Assembly: GCA_003221045.1 (NCBI GenBank)
Contig: QHUC01000002.1
Coordinates: 1 to 39,386 of the forward strand
Length of the DNA: 39,386 nt
From: Gemmatimonadota bacterium
GTDB taxonomy: Bacteria; Gemmatimonadota; Gemmatimonadetes; Gemmatimonadales; GWC2-71-9
Reading direction: 5' to 3'
The first letter of the stretch is position 1. Every line of letters starts with the position of its first letter. The notes beneath the pieces were generated by a model that had not been told where the DNA came from, ran no database searches, and was given only the letters and a program-made list of their open reading frames with translations. A program made the position numbers and the translations under genes. Positions 31,630-39,386 of the stretch are shown here, in pieces.

Positions 31630-33732
31630 ATGCGCACTCGATCGCTCTTCGCCTTGCCTGCCCTTGCCGGTCTCGCGGCGCTCGCCACTCGCCTCGTGCC
31701 CGGTCCATTGCGCGACGGCACCACGCTGTTGCCCTCCGGATGGCGGATCCGACCGGCGGGAAAGTCCGTGCCCGTCGGGACGCTGCCGCTCGGTGTGGTT
31801 ACCCTGTCCGATGGATCCGCGATGGTGACCTACAACGGCCACGGTGAGAACGGCCTCGTGCGGATCGACGCCGTGCGGGCGCGAGTCGTGTGGCGCGCAC
31901 CCCTGCCCGCCGCGTGGCTCGGCCTGGCGCGGGCTGGTCGCGACTGGCGAGACACGGTCTGGGCGAGCGGTGGCTCGACCAACCGCTTGTACCGGTTCAC
32001 CTGGCAGGGCGGCGCCACCTGGACGGCCGACAGCGCCGTGCTGGCGGACTCCCGGGCGAAGGTGTTCCTCGGTGGCGTCGTGCCACTGCCCCGCCTGCGC
32101 TGGGTGGCGGTCGTCGGGAATCTGAGTGACTCGGTTTACTTCGTGGACGCGGCGTCACTCGAGCGTCGCGCTGCGCTTGCCGTCGGCCACCGCCCCTACA
32201 CTGCCGTCGCCGACTCGGCGCACCTGTACGTGAGCAACTGGGGCGACTCGACCGTTTCCGTGATCGACTTGTCCGACCGTCCGGCGGTTCGCCAGTCTCT
32301 GTTCGTCGGTCCGCATCCCTCCGCGCTCGCGCTCTCGGGCTCGGCGCTGTTCGCCGCGCTGGCGGGCGCGAACGGCGTGGCGCGCGTCGATCTCACGACC
32401 GGCGAGGTGCGTGAGCAGCTCACGGTCGCGCTGGCCCCGCACGCCCCGGTCGGCAGCGACCCCAACGCGCTCGCCCTCTCCCCCGACCGACGTACGCTAT
32501 ACGTGGCCATGGCAGGCAACAACGCCGTCGCCGTCGTCCGGATCGGCGCGCGCGAGATGCGCGTGGCGGGTCTCATCCCGGTGGGCTGGTACCCCACGGC
32601 CGTCGCGGCATCGCCGGACGGGCGAACCATCTTCGTGGCGAACGGCAAGGGCAACGGCTCGGGTGCCAACGCCGACGGGAGGTACATCGCGGACGTCATC
32701 ACCGGCTCCCTGTCCATCATACCGGTCCCGGACGCTGTCACCCTGGCGCGCTACACCCGCCAGGTGTACGCGCTGAGCCCCTTCTCGAACGCGCAGCTCC
32801 GGCCAACGGTCCGTCCCTCCGACCGTCCGTCGGGGCTGAAGCACGTCGTCTACATCATTCGGGAGAATCGCACGTACGATCAAGTGTTCGGCGACGAAAC
32901 ACGCGGAAACGGCGACCCGGGCCTCGCGATCTTCAACGACTCGGTTACCCCGAACGCGCACCTGATCGCTCGTCACTGGGTTCTCTTCGACAACTTCTAC
33001 GTGAACGGCGAGGTGTCCGCCGACGGCCACGAATGGACCGACCGCGCCTTCGCGGGCGATTACAACCAGAAGACCTGGCCGCAGATCTATTCGGATCGCC
33101 GCGAGTGGGACCTGACCAGCGGCGAGGACCTCGTGAACCCCCACGGGTCCTACATTTGGGACGCGGCCCTGCGAAAGGGGCTCTGGGTGGTGAATTTCGG
33201 TGAAAAAACGGAATCCGACGAGCACGACTCGACCGCCGCCGAGCCCGCCCGCACCAACATCGCGAGCCTCCGGGACATCACGGCGACGAACTATCCGGGG
33301 TTCGTCCTCACGATCTTCGACACGACGCGCGCGCGCCTCTTTGCCGACTCGGTGGGAACCTGGGACGCCCAGGGCCGCTTTCCGGACCTCGTGCTCTTGT
33401 GGCTGCCGCGCGATCACACGTACGGTCGTCGCGGCAGCAGCCCGACCCCACGGGCCATGGTCGCGGACAACGATCTCGCGCTGGGCCAGATCGTGGAGCG
33501 GCTCTCGCAGTCCCCCGCCTGGCCTGGACAGCACGTTCTACACGACCGCCTCCGTGGTGCTCTCGATCGAGCAGATCCTCGGGCTCGCCCCGCTGAGCCA
33601 GTACGACGCAGCGGCCACCCCTCTCTGGAATGCATTTTCGCGACGCCCAGACTCGACGTCGTTTGCGCACGTGCCGAACGTGTGGCCGTTGAGCGAGCTC
33701 AATCCTCGCGCCTTTCGATCGACGATTCCTGA
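31630..33732 (+). pseudogene. YncE-type beta-propeller/phosphoesterase, N-terminal 630 residues intact
   Basis: ATG 31630 starts a signal-like N-terminus (RTRSLFALPALAGLAALATR). Residues about 50-370 form a YVTN/YncE propeller (HLYVSNWGDSTVSVIDLSDR, LALSPDRRTLYVAMAGNNAV, AVAASPDGRTIFVANGKGNG). From about 400 the phosphoesterase domain follows: HVVYIIRENRTYDQVFGDET, LFDNFYVNGEVSADGHEWTD, and FPDLVLLWLPRDHTYG. Up to QIVERLSQSPAWP near 33524 it is in frame, then about 40 residues that should contain the EDD...DHVDAHR metal-binding block are missing and the frame is lost. The 3' remainder is in the next entry. The family acts in the periplasm on phosphodiester or phosphomonoester bonds. Confidence 0.8.
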
Positions 33733-33853
33733 CGCCGATCTCGCCGAGGCAGACGTGGCCGATGAAGGGGAGCTGAACCGAGAGATCTGGGAGAGCGTGC
33801 GCCCACACCAGCGGCTGCCCGCTGCCCGGCGGGCGATTCTACACGGCCGCTAG
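33525..33853 (+). pseudogene. Displaced C-terminal end of the phosphoesterase
   Basis: In a second frame, LDSTFYTTASVVLSIEQILG, LAPLSQYDAAATPLWNAF, then LNPRAFRSTIPDADLAEADV to a TAG at 33853 match the expected end of the propeller/phosphoesterase family. It joins the first part after a deletion estimated at about 40 codons plus a frame change at roughly 33524-33527. Its end overlaps the convergent isomerase gene by 15 bp. Confidence 0.75.
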
Positions 33854-35038
33854 GCCGCTCACGTCCTCGGCCCGGCGCAGATGCACGTGCGCCACCCGTC
33901 GGGCTCGGCCGAGCAACGCACGAATGTCGCCCCGGGCCTGTGCCGCCTCCAGCCGGCCGAACGTGGTTGCCATCTCGGGGATCTCGACATCCTCCGCCGG
34001 GTCAGCCGTCACGACGAGGAACAAGCCGGTGTTCGGTCCGCCCTTGTGGAGCTGGCCCGTGGAGTGGAGGTAGCGGGGGCCGAAGCCGAGGGTCGTTGCG
34101 CATCCGAGCGCGCCCGCCCAGGCGGTGCGGACGGCCTGGAGACGCGCGGCTATTTCCGGCGTCGGCGGCAAGTAGGCGAGGAGGGCGAAGTAGTCGCGCG
34201 GGCGGGCGGCCCGCCGCAGCTCCGCTGGCGTGAGCGTCGCGGGCGCCGACTGCTGGCCGGGCGCCCGCGCGAGCTCCTTCCGGGCCAGGGCCTTCGCCTC
34301 CTCGACGTCGGGTTGATCGAACGCGTTCACACCGAGCCGCGCGCAGAGCTCGGCCGTCGCGTACTCCCACGTGAGGAACTCAGCGCCGAGGTCGAGCGGG
34401 TCGTCGGCGAAGTCGCGCACGATCTCGCTGTCCGGCCCCGGCGTCGGGAGCGGGTCGTCCACCACCGGCACCACGCCGCGCCCGTCCTTGCCCGTGCTTT
34501 CGGCGACGAGCTGCTCGATCCAGTCCGCGAGGCGGGCAATGGTTGGGGGCGGCCGAAGCACGAGCTTGTCGCGTCCGGCGCGCGCCGCCGACGCCAGGTG
34601 CGCGCCGCGGGCGCGCGCCGCATCTGGATCCACGGCCAGGGCGCGCGCGAGGAGCTCCCGCCCGTTCACACCGATCAGCGCGGCGGGCAGCATACCCACC
34701 ACGGTGAGGGCGGCGTAGCGTCCACCCACGTCGACGGGATGCGGAAACACCGCGCGGAAGCCTCGCTGGCGCGCGAGCGTCTCGAGCGGCGTTCCAGGAT
34801 CGGTGATCGCCACGAATTGGTTGGGGTGGGCGCGGCCGGCGAGATAACGATAGAACGCGAGCGTCTCGACCGTCGTACCCGACTTGCTGCACACCACGAC
34901 CAGCGTCCCGTCGAACTCCGGGGCACGGGCCACGGCGAGTACGGCGCTCGGGTCGGTGGAGTCGAGCACGGACAGCGCGGAACTGCGCGGCGCGACCCTC
35001 CATCCCAGACGATCCATCGGGCGCGAAACATAACGCAC
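33839..35038 (-). CDS. Phosphoglucose isomerase (SIS) domain protein, N-terminally truncated
   Basis: At most 399 residues from GTG 35038 (ATG 35017 is an alternative). Conserved blocks: SVLDSTDPSAVLAVARAPEF, VVVCSKSGTTVETLAFYRYL (first SIS phosphate loop), VDVGGRYAALTVVGMLPAAL, FLTWEYATAELCARLGVNAF followed by DQPDVEEAK, and RYLHSTGQLHKGGPNTGLFL with the catalytic His/Lys region. This matches the PGI half of transaldolase/PGI fusion proteins. A usual PGI domain has about 110 more N-terminal residues, including a LLGMGGSSLAPE strand before SVLDSTDP, which is absent here, with only 47 bp left before the divergent kinase gene. The enzyme interconverts glucose-6-P and fructose-6-P; activity of this shortened form is doubtful. 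Confidence 0.78.
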   Translation of the reverse strand: MRYVSRPMDRLGWRVAPRSSALSVLDSTDPSAVLAVARAPEFDGTLVVVCSKSGTTVETLAFYRYLAGRAHPNQFVAITDPGTPLETLARQRGFRAVFPHPVDVGGRYAALTVVGMLPAALIGVNGRELLARALAVDPDAARARGAHLASAARAGRDKLVLRPPPTIARLADWIEQLVAESTGKDGRGVVPVVDDPLPTPGPDSEIVRDFADDPLDLGAEFLTWEYATAELCARLGVNAFDQPDVEEAKALARKELARAPGQQSAPATLTPAELRRAARPRDYFALLAYLPPTPEIAARLQAVRTAWAGALGCATTLGFGPRYLHSTGQLHKGGPNTGLFLVVTADPAEDVEIPEMATTFGRLEAAQARGDIRALLGRARRVAHVHLRRAEDVSGLAAV

Positions 35039-35085
35039 CCTCGCGACCTGCGGCGCGCGCCGTTAGGTTAGCGCGAAGGTCGCTC

Positions 35086-37626
35086 GTGCCACGCCTCGAC
35101 CGGCAGACGCGCGCGCTGGTGTCGATCGCCGCTGGCTCGTTCGTGGCGATGGTGCTGGCGTATCTCCTGTCCCCCGCCGACCGTGCGGTACGGGCAGCCG
35201 TGGCCGACGTCTCCTCGACCTGGGCGACGCTCTACGGCGCCCTGTGCTGCGCCGTCGCGGCGCGGCGCCATCCCGCGCCTGATCAACGCGTCGCCTGGCT
35301 TTGGATGGGCGCGGGTTGCGCGCTGTTTCTGGTGGGCCAACTGGCCCGGGATTACTACGAGCTCGTGGCCCGCGTGCGTCCGCCGTACCCGTCGTTCGCG
35401 GACGCCGGGTACCTCAGCGTCTACGTCTGCTTCCTCATCGCGGTGACGAAGCTGGTGGGAGCGGAGCCGCGGCGTCGTTTCGACGTGGGCGTGCTGATCG
35501 ACACCGTCCTCGTCACGCTCACCGCCGGCGCGCTCGCGTACGAATTCCTTCTCAAGCCGTTCTCCGAAACCGGGAGCGGCGTTGCGCCCCTGGTCACGAG
35601 CATCGCGTGGTCCATCGGCGGGATCGCCGTGTTGTGGGCGATTCTGGTCGAGATGTTGCGCCCCACCCGCGTTCACGCGGGGACCGTGGGTGTCGTGTTC
35701 GCCATCGCCGTGCTGTGCGTGACGAACGTGGTGTACGCCATGGCGTCGCTGCGAGGGACCTTCCACTCTGGAGGAGCGGTCGACCTGGGCTGGGACGCGG
35801 GGTTACTGCTGCTCGCCGCCGCCGCGGCGCTCGCACCGGCCCAGTCCTCCGCGGACGACGCCGGGGCCGTTTCGCCAACCGTCTCGGGCCACATGGCGCG
35901 GGTGGCCGCCGTCGTCATCGGGCTTGCGGGCATTGCCGCGGTCGCCGTGTCCCGGGCCCTGTCGCCCGAGGCCGACACCGGCTCCGCGATCCTGATCGCC
36001 CTCGCCGTGATCGTCATCGCGTGGCGGTTCACGCACTCGCTCCGCGCCGATTGGCGATACACGCAGCTGCTGGAGCAGGAAGTCGCCGCCCAGACCCGCT
36101 CGCTGATGGATTCGCTCGCCGCTACCGCCGCGGCGGAGCGCAACATGCGTCTCCTGATGGATTCCGTCCCCGACGCGATCGTCGTGGTGGATCGCGCGGG
36201 ACGTATCCTCGAATCCAACGGGCCGACTCGCACCATCGGGGCGCTGGTCGGGACCACCGAGAACCGCAGCCTGGTCGACTTCCTCGCGCCGGGCGCGGCA
36301 GCGACGGTCCGCGAGAAGCTCGCGGCCGCATTCCAGGGTGGGGTGCAACGCCTCGACATTCCCTTCGTGCGGTCCGACGGGAGCCAGGGGGTGGCGGCCG
36401 CACATTATGCGCCGATTCGCGAACGCAGCGGCATCACACGGGTGCTCGTCCTCCTGCGCGACATCACGGACCAGCGGCGCAGCGAGTCTCAATTCCAGCA
36501 GGCCGAAAAGCTCGCCGCGATGGGCCAGCTGGTGAGCGGTGTCGCGCACGAGATCAACAATCCGGCGGCGATCATTTCGGGCTTTGCCCAAACCCTCCTC
36601 CTGGAAGCGTTGAAACCGGAGCAGGGTGAGATGTTGCAGATGATCTACGACGAGGCGACGCGGATCGGACGCATCACGTCGAACCTCCTGGCGTTCGCCC
36701 GCGCCGGTGGAAAGCAGCGCGCGTTCGTCGACATGAACGACATCGTGCGCCGCACCTTCGCGCTACGCTCCTATCACCTCTCGACCCTGAACATCGCGGT
36801 TTCGCTCGACCTGGACCCCGGCGAGCCCAAGATCTGGGCCGACGCCTCGGAGCTCCAGCAGATGCTGCTGAACCTCCTCATCAACGCGGAGCAGGCGCTC
36901 GTCACCGTCGACGGGCCACGCACGGTCACGGTCCGTACCCGCGCGGACGAGCGGGAGGCCCGGCTCGAGATCGCCGATTCGGGTCCCGGGATTCCAGCCG
37001 AGATCCGCGATCGGATCTTCGATCCGTTCTTCACGACCAAGCCCGAAGGCGTCGGGACGGGGCTAGGGCTCTCCATTTGCTATGGGATCGCGCAGGAGCA
37101 CGGGGGGCGAATCGGGGTGGAGTCGGAACTCGGGCACGGAGCCCGATTCAGTATCGTGCTGCCGCGCGATCCGCGTCCCGACACCCGACCCGCGATGGAG
37201 CCGAAGCTCCCGACGTCCGCCCCCGCCGGCGCAGCCTCCGACCTCAGCGTCCTGATCGTGGACGATGAAGACTCGCTCCGGGATGCCCTGCTGCGGTTCC
37301 TGCGGCGCCGCGGGATCCGCGGCGAGGGCGTCGCGGACGGCGCGGCGGCGCTTCGCGCGCTCCGCGAGCGAACCTTCGACGTGATCATCTCCGATGTGCG
37401 GATGCCGGGCATGAGCGGGCGGGAATTCCTCGATCAGTTGCGCCGGGAGCGGCCGAACGCCCTGCCGCGCCTGGTCTTCTCGACCGGCGACACCTTTGCA
37501 CCCGACACCGCCGCGCTGCTCCGAGACTCGGGCGTGCCGACCGTGACCAAGCCGTTCGACTTCGCCGAACTCGAGCGGGTGATCCGTGAGGTCGCTGCGC
37601 GGACCGCGGCGGAGGGTACCACCTAG
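35086..37626 (+). CDS. Hybrid sensor histidine kinase with multipass sensor, PAS domain and receiver
   Basis: 846 residues from GTG 35086. Residues 1-330 are a membrane region with eight to ten segments and a motif [20 protein letters not shown] followed by [16 protein letters not shown], seen in MASE-like input domains of actinobacterial and soil-bacterial signalling proteins. A PAS domain (about 355-465; [20 protein letters not shown]) follows. The kinase core has [42 protein letters not shown] and [10 protein letters not shown]. The C-terminal receiver (about 722-835) has VLIVDDEDS, the phospho-Asp in [13 protein letters not shown], and the Lys in VTKPFDF. There is no adjacent output regulator, so phosphotransfer to an orphan partner is likely. 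The signal is unknown. Confidence 0.9.
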   Translation: MPRLDRQTRALVSIAAGSFVAMVLAYLLSPADRAVRAAVADVSSTWATLYGALCCAVAARRHPAPDQRVAWLWMGAGCALFLVGQLARDYYELVARVRPPYPSFADAGYLSVYVCFLIAVTKLVGAEPRRRFDVGVLIDTVLVTLTAGALAYEFLLKPFSETGSGVAPLVTSIAWSIGGIAVLWAILVEMLRPTRVHAGTVGVVFAIAVLCVTNVVYAMASLRGTFHSGGAVDLGWDAGLLLLAAAAALAPAQSSADDAGAVSPTVSGHMARVAAVVIGLAGIAAVAVSRALSPEADTGSAILIALAVIVIAWRFTHSLRADWRYTQLLEQEVAAQTRSLMDSLAATAAAERNMRLLMDSVPDAIVVVDRAGRILESNGPTRTIGALVGTTENRSLVDFLAPGAAATVREKLAAAFQGGVQRLDIPFVRSDGSQGVAAAHYAPIRERSGITRVLVLLRDITDQRRSESQFQQAEKLAAMGQLVSGVAHEINNPAAIISGFAQTLLLEALKPEQGEMLQMIYDEATRIGRITSNLLAFARAGGKQRAFVDMNDIVRRTFALRSYHLSTLNIAVSLDLDPGEPKIWADASELQQMLLNLLINAEQALVTVDGPRTVTVRTRADEREARLEIADSGPGIPAEIRDRIFDPFFTTKPEGVGTGLGLSICYGIAQEHGGRIGVESELGHGARFSIVLPRDPRPDTRPAMEPKLPTSAPAGAASDLSVLIVDDEDSLRDALLRFLRRRGIRGEGVADGAAALRALRERTFDVIISDVRMPGMSGREFLDQLRRERPNALPRLVFSTGDTFAPDTAALLRDSGVPTVTKPFDFAELERVIREVAARTAAEGTT

Positions 37627-37743
37627 GCCTGCCGTCTCCGCAGGTCCACCACGTGCCTCGTAGAGTTGTCCCGTAGCGGCATCGAGCAGGGTGATCCCGT
37701 AGGCACGCGCGTCCACTGGCGTTCCTGGAAAAAGTCGGCGGGG

Positions 37744-37992
37744 CTAAGTGCGCGACGCAACTCCCCTGGCGCGGCGGTCGGGGACGAGCCGACGCGGCAC
37801 GGGCGAGCGGCGCGGTCTCGCGCGCCGCTCGCGGCCGACCCGACGGAGCAGTCCCGTACGTCGCTCGTTCAAGACGGCGAGGGCGGCCCGCCGCCGATCG
37901 CCGGGAGACCGCCGGTCGACGCCCGAGCGACGGTCGTCGAGTTGGCGGCGGTCCGTGGGGGTGCGGCGGTCGGGCAGCGGTTGGTAGGCCAT
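37744..37992 (-). CDS. Small Arg-rich protein with DRR repeats
   Basis: 82 residues from ATG 37990-37992. It begins MAYQPLPDRRTPTDRRQLDD and continues with DRR-containing units (DDRRSGVDRRSPGDRRR), then ERRTGLLRRVGRERRARPRR and RRLVPDRRARG: a D/E-RR pattern about every 5-7 residues. There is no membrane segment and no hydrophobic core, so the protein is probably disordered and highly basic. It lies 57 bp after the lipoprotein gene on the same strand. DRR-type repeats occur as tails of some PilZ or stress proteins, but I do not recognise this one and infer no function. Expression is not certain; the regularity of the repeat is the main evidence. Confidence 0.5.
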   Translation of the reverse strand: MAYQPLPDRRTPTDRRQLDDRRSGVDRRSPGDRRRAALAVLNERRTGLLRRVGRERRARPRRSPVPRRLVPDRRARGVASRT

Positions 37993-38049
37993 GATGCTCT
38001 CGCGGGCCGCAGGGTGGGGCCCAAACCTACCGGCCGATCGCCGCCGCGG

Positions 38050-38439
38050 CTAGTGCGCGCGGAGCCGGACGTCGATATCGGTCATCACGTCGTCGGCGTG
38101 GCCGTTGCGAGCCCAGCCCTTGTGCTTCCCATGGTCTCGTCTTTCGGAGAGTCCCCGAACCGCCACCCGCTCGCGGTCCGGCGACACGAACACCCGAACG
38201 ATCTCGTCGTCGTCGTCGCGACGGTGCGCCCAGACGATGCGATTGGGGCCGTGCGTCTCGACCCGGTACACGACATAGCCTCGCTGCACGAGAACCTCAC
38301 GGGTCACGACCACGACGCGGTCCGCCGGCACAACGTATTCGTACCGCGCGGGCTCCGCATACACGACTTCGGCGCGAGTATAGCCCCCGGGCGCGCATGC
38401 GGCGACGACCATCGGGAGCAAGAGGTATGAACGATTCAT
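38050..38439 (-). CDS. Small lipoprotein of unknown function
   Basis: 129 residues from ATG 38437-38439 with GGAGGA 8-9 nt upstream. The leader MNRSYLLLPMVVAACAPGG ends in a lipobox (VAAC), so the mature protein is anchored at Cys15. The rest is mainly beta-strand: YEYVVPADRVVVVTREVLVQ, GYVVYRVETHGPNRIVWAHR, DDDDEIVRVFVSP, and a charged tail. I do not recognise a domain. The gene is divergent from the membrane hydrolase, with a CRP-type palindrome between them. Confidence 0.8.
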   Translation of the reverse strand: MNRSYLLLPMVVAACAPGGYTRAEVVYAEPARYEYVVPADRVVVVTREVLVQRGYVVYRVETHGPNRIVWAHRRDDDDEIVRVFVSPDRERVAVRGLSERRDHGKHKGWARNGHADDVMTDIDVRLRAH

Positions 38440-38496
38440 TGCCAGGCTCCTCCTTTGGTCTCCTGAAGACTCCGCAGGCCCGCGAATGTTTCGCCC

Positions 38497-38514
38497 GTGT
38501 GACGGAGATCACAC
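38497..38514. promoter_or_regulatory. CRP/FNR-type operator (TGTGA-N6-TCACA)
   Basis: GTGTGACGGAGATCACAC is a perfect inverted repeat with 6-bp arms and a 6-bp spacer, identical in its core to the CRP consensus. It lies in the 100-bp gap between the divergent lipoprotein gene (start 38439) and the membrane hydrolase gene (start 38540), 26 bp before the latter's ATG. Regulation by a CRP/FNR-family protein is inferred; the direction and target are unknown. Confidence 0.7.
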
Positions 38515-38539
38515 CCGCGGTGCTAACTTGGACGCTGTC

Positions 38540-39386
38540 ATGGACAACCTCGCACACACCTTGATCGGCGCCGCGCTGGGGCGCGTCGTGGCGGGGCGCG
38601 AGCTGCCAGCGGCGGGCTGGATCGGCGCGGTGGCGGGGAACGCGCCGGATGTCGCCGAGTTGCTCCTGCGCCCCAACTCTTGGTCGCCGGATGCCGGCGT
38701 GACTTACCTCGTCTTCCATCGCGGCATCACGCATTCGCTGGTGGGCGCCGCCCTCGAGATCGCCGTGCTCGCGGGCGTGATCGGTCTCATCGCTCGGCAG
38801 TGGGGAGGAGCGCGCGGTGCCGCGACGTCCGCTCCCCCGTGGCGCTGGATCGCCGCGTGTGTCGCCGTCACTGTTGCGAGTCACCTCTACCTCGACTGGC
38901 AGGGCTCCTACGGCCTGCGCCCGTTCCTTCCGTGGAGCGAACGCTGGTACTACGGGGACTGGGTGGCGATCGTCGATCCGTTCTTTTGGATCGTGCCGCT
39001 CGTGACACTCGCGTGGGGCGAGCGCCGCCACTGGCGGCCCGCGCTGGTCTATCTGCTGGCGCTCCTAGCCGTCACGGCCCTCGTAGGAGTACGAGGAAGC
39101 GGCGTGGTCGTCTGGTGGGTACGGCTCTTCACCGTCTCGGCTGCGGCAACGGGTGTCATCGGCTGGGAACGGCACTGGTTCGGGGTCGCGCGCCGTCGCC
39201 GTGCCGCGGCGTACGGGTTGCTCGTCCTCGTGGTCTACATCGGAGCGAGCGCGGCTGCGGGAACCCTGGCGAAGCGAGAGGCGCGCGCGGCCGCCACTAG
39301 GCGGTTCGGACCGGACGCTCGTTGGGCAGCGCTCACCGTGGTGGGACGGCCGTTTCACTGGGAGCCGCTCGCCGCGTCGGCCGACA
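38540..39386 (+). CDS. YdjM/DUF457-type inner-membrane metal-dependent hydrolase (3' end cut)
   Basis: The frame runs from ATG 38540 for 282 codons to the window edge. MDNLAHTLIGAALGRVVAG, GNAPDVAELLL, VFHRGITHSLVGAALEI and ASHLYLDWQGSYGLRPFLPW followed by RWYYGDWVAIVDPFFWIVP are signature blocks of the YdjM/DUF457 family, with the metal-ligand pattern H5, NAPD, HRGITHS, SHLxLDW. At least five membrane helices are visible. Members are integral membrane proteins often called metal-dependent hydrolases; the substrate is not known. The C-terminus is missing because the window ends. Confidence 0.88.
   Translation, partial: MDNLAHTLIGAALGRVVAGRELPAAGWIGAVAGNAPDVAELLLRPNSWSPDAGVTYLVFHRGITHSLVGAALEIAVLAGVIGLIARQWGGARGAATSAPPWRWIAACVAVTVASHLYLDWQGSYGLRPFLPWSERWYYGDWVAIVDPFFWIVPLVTLAWGERRHWRPALVYLLALLAVTALVGVRGSGVVVWWVRLFTVSAAATGVIGWERHWFGVARRRRAAAYGLLVLVVYIGASAAAGTLAKREARAAATRRFGPDARWAALTVVGRPFHWEPLAASAD

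Noticed and set aside
37634-37650. Small inverted repeat CCTGC...GCAGG after the hybrid kinase as a terminator
   Set aside because: Only a 5-bp stem and no T-run on either strand.
37666-38430. 254-codon plus-strand frame opposite the DRR protein and the lipoprotein
   Set aside because: The minus strand has a lipobox leader with a good ribosome site and a regular repeat; the plus-strand translation has neither.
1-39386. CRISPR arrays, tRNA/rRNA genes, insertion sequences, phage or plasmid genes
   Set aside because: Looked for throughout; no spaced direct repeats, cloverleaf-like segments, transposase or integrase motifs were seen. A covariance-model search would be decisive for small RNAs.

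Overview
The window is about 39.4 kb of very GC-rich, densely packed bacterial DNA. Many starts are GTG, and 1 to 4 bp stop/start overlaps (GTGA, ATGA, TGATG) link most neighbouring genes. A VPS10/BNR-type secreted propeller protein, a YVTN-propeller/phosphoesterase fusion protein, a TAT-type FAD oxidase and a complete pqq operon together suggest a free-living soil-type bacterium, probably Gemmatimonadota or a neighbouring phylum such as Acidobacteriota. That placement is inference. I saw no tRNA, rRNA, CRISPR array, transposase or phage gene.

Layout. (1) 1-9612, minus strand: a translationally coupled catabolic-looking run. In transcription order it holds an intact amidohydrolase, an amidohydrolase-like protein that has lost its metal ligands, a DapA-like lyase/aldolase, a sarcosine-oxidase-like FAD enzyme with a TAT-like leader, a divergent dihydroorotate-dehydrogenase-like barrel, a MenC/dipeptide-epimerase-type enolase, a secreted Asp-box propeller protein and a partial DUF3788 protein. 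(2) 9737-10468, plus: a Yip1-family membrane protein. (3) 10465-15182, minus: pqqA-B-C-D-E followed without a gap by an ABC-2 exporter (ATPase and permease). (4) 15183-18134: the pqqA upstream region and an NtrB/NtrC-like two-component pair. The pqqA upstream region carries a good sigma-54 -24/-12 element and two tandem palindromes at typical enhancer distance, directly downstream of the NtrC-like gene. The simplest reading is a linked two-component, sigma-54-controlled PQQ operon. The sensor kinase is broken exactly where TM2 and the first half of HAMP should be.

(5) 18296-25249, minus: an overlapping five-gene run (lipoprotein solute-binding protein, GHMP sugar kinase, frameshifted heparinase II/III-like protein, TrmJ-type RNA methyltransferase, class III aminotransferase), divergent from (6) 25295-27120, plus: DppB/DppC-type permeases. 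(7) 27131-31574, minus: GH38 alpha-mannosidase, serine esterase and an HGSNAT-like membrane acyltransferase. Regions 5 to 7 look like uptake and breakdown of an amino-sugar or mannose-containing glycan (inference). (8) 31630-39386: a YncE-propeller/phosphoesterase with an internal deletion, a phosphoglucose isomerase lacking its N-terminus, a hybrid histidine kinase, a small DRR-repeat protein, a small lipoprotein, a perfect CRP-type palindrome and a partial YdjM-type membrane hydrolase.

Four genes are disrupted: the sensor kinase, the heparinase, the phosphoesterase and the isomerase. Whether these are real lesions or sequence/assembly errors cannot be decided from the sequence alone.
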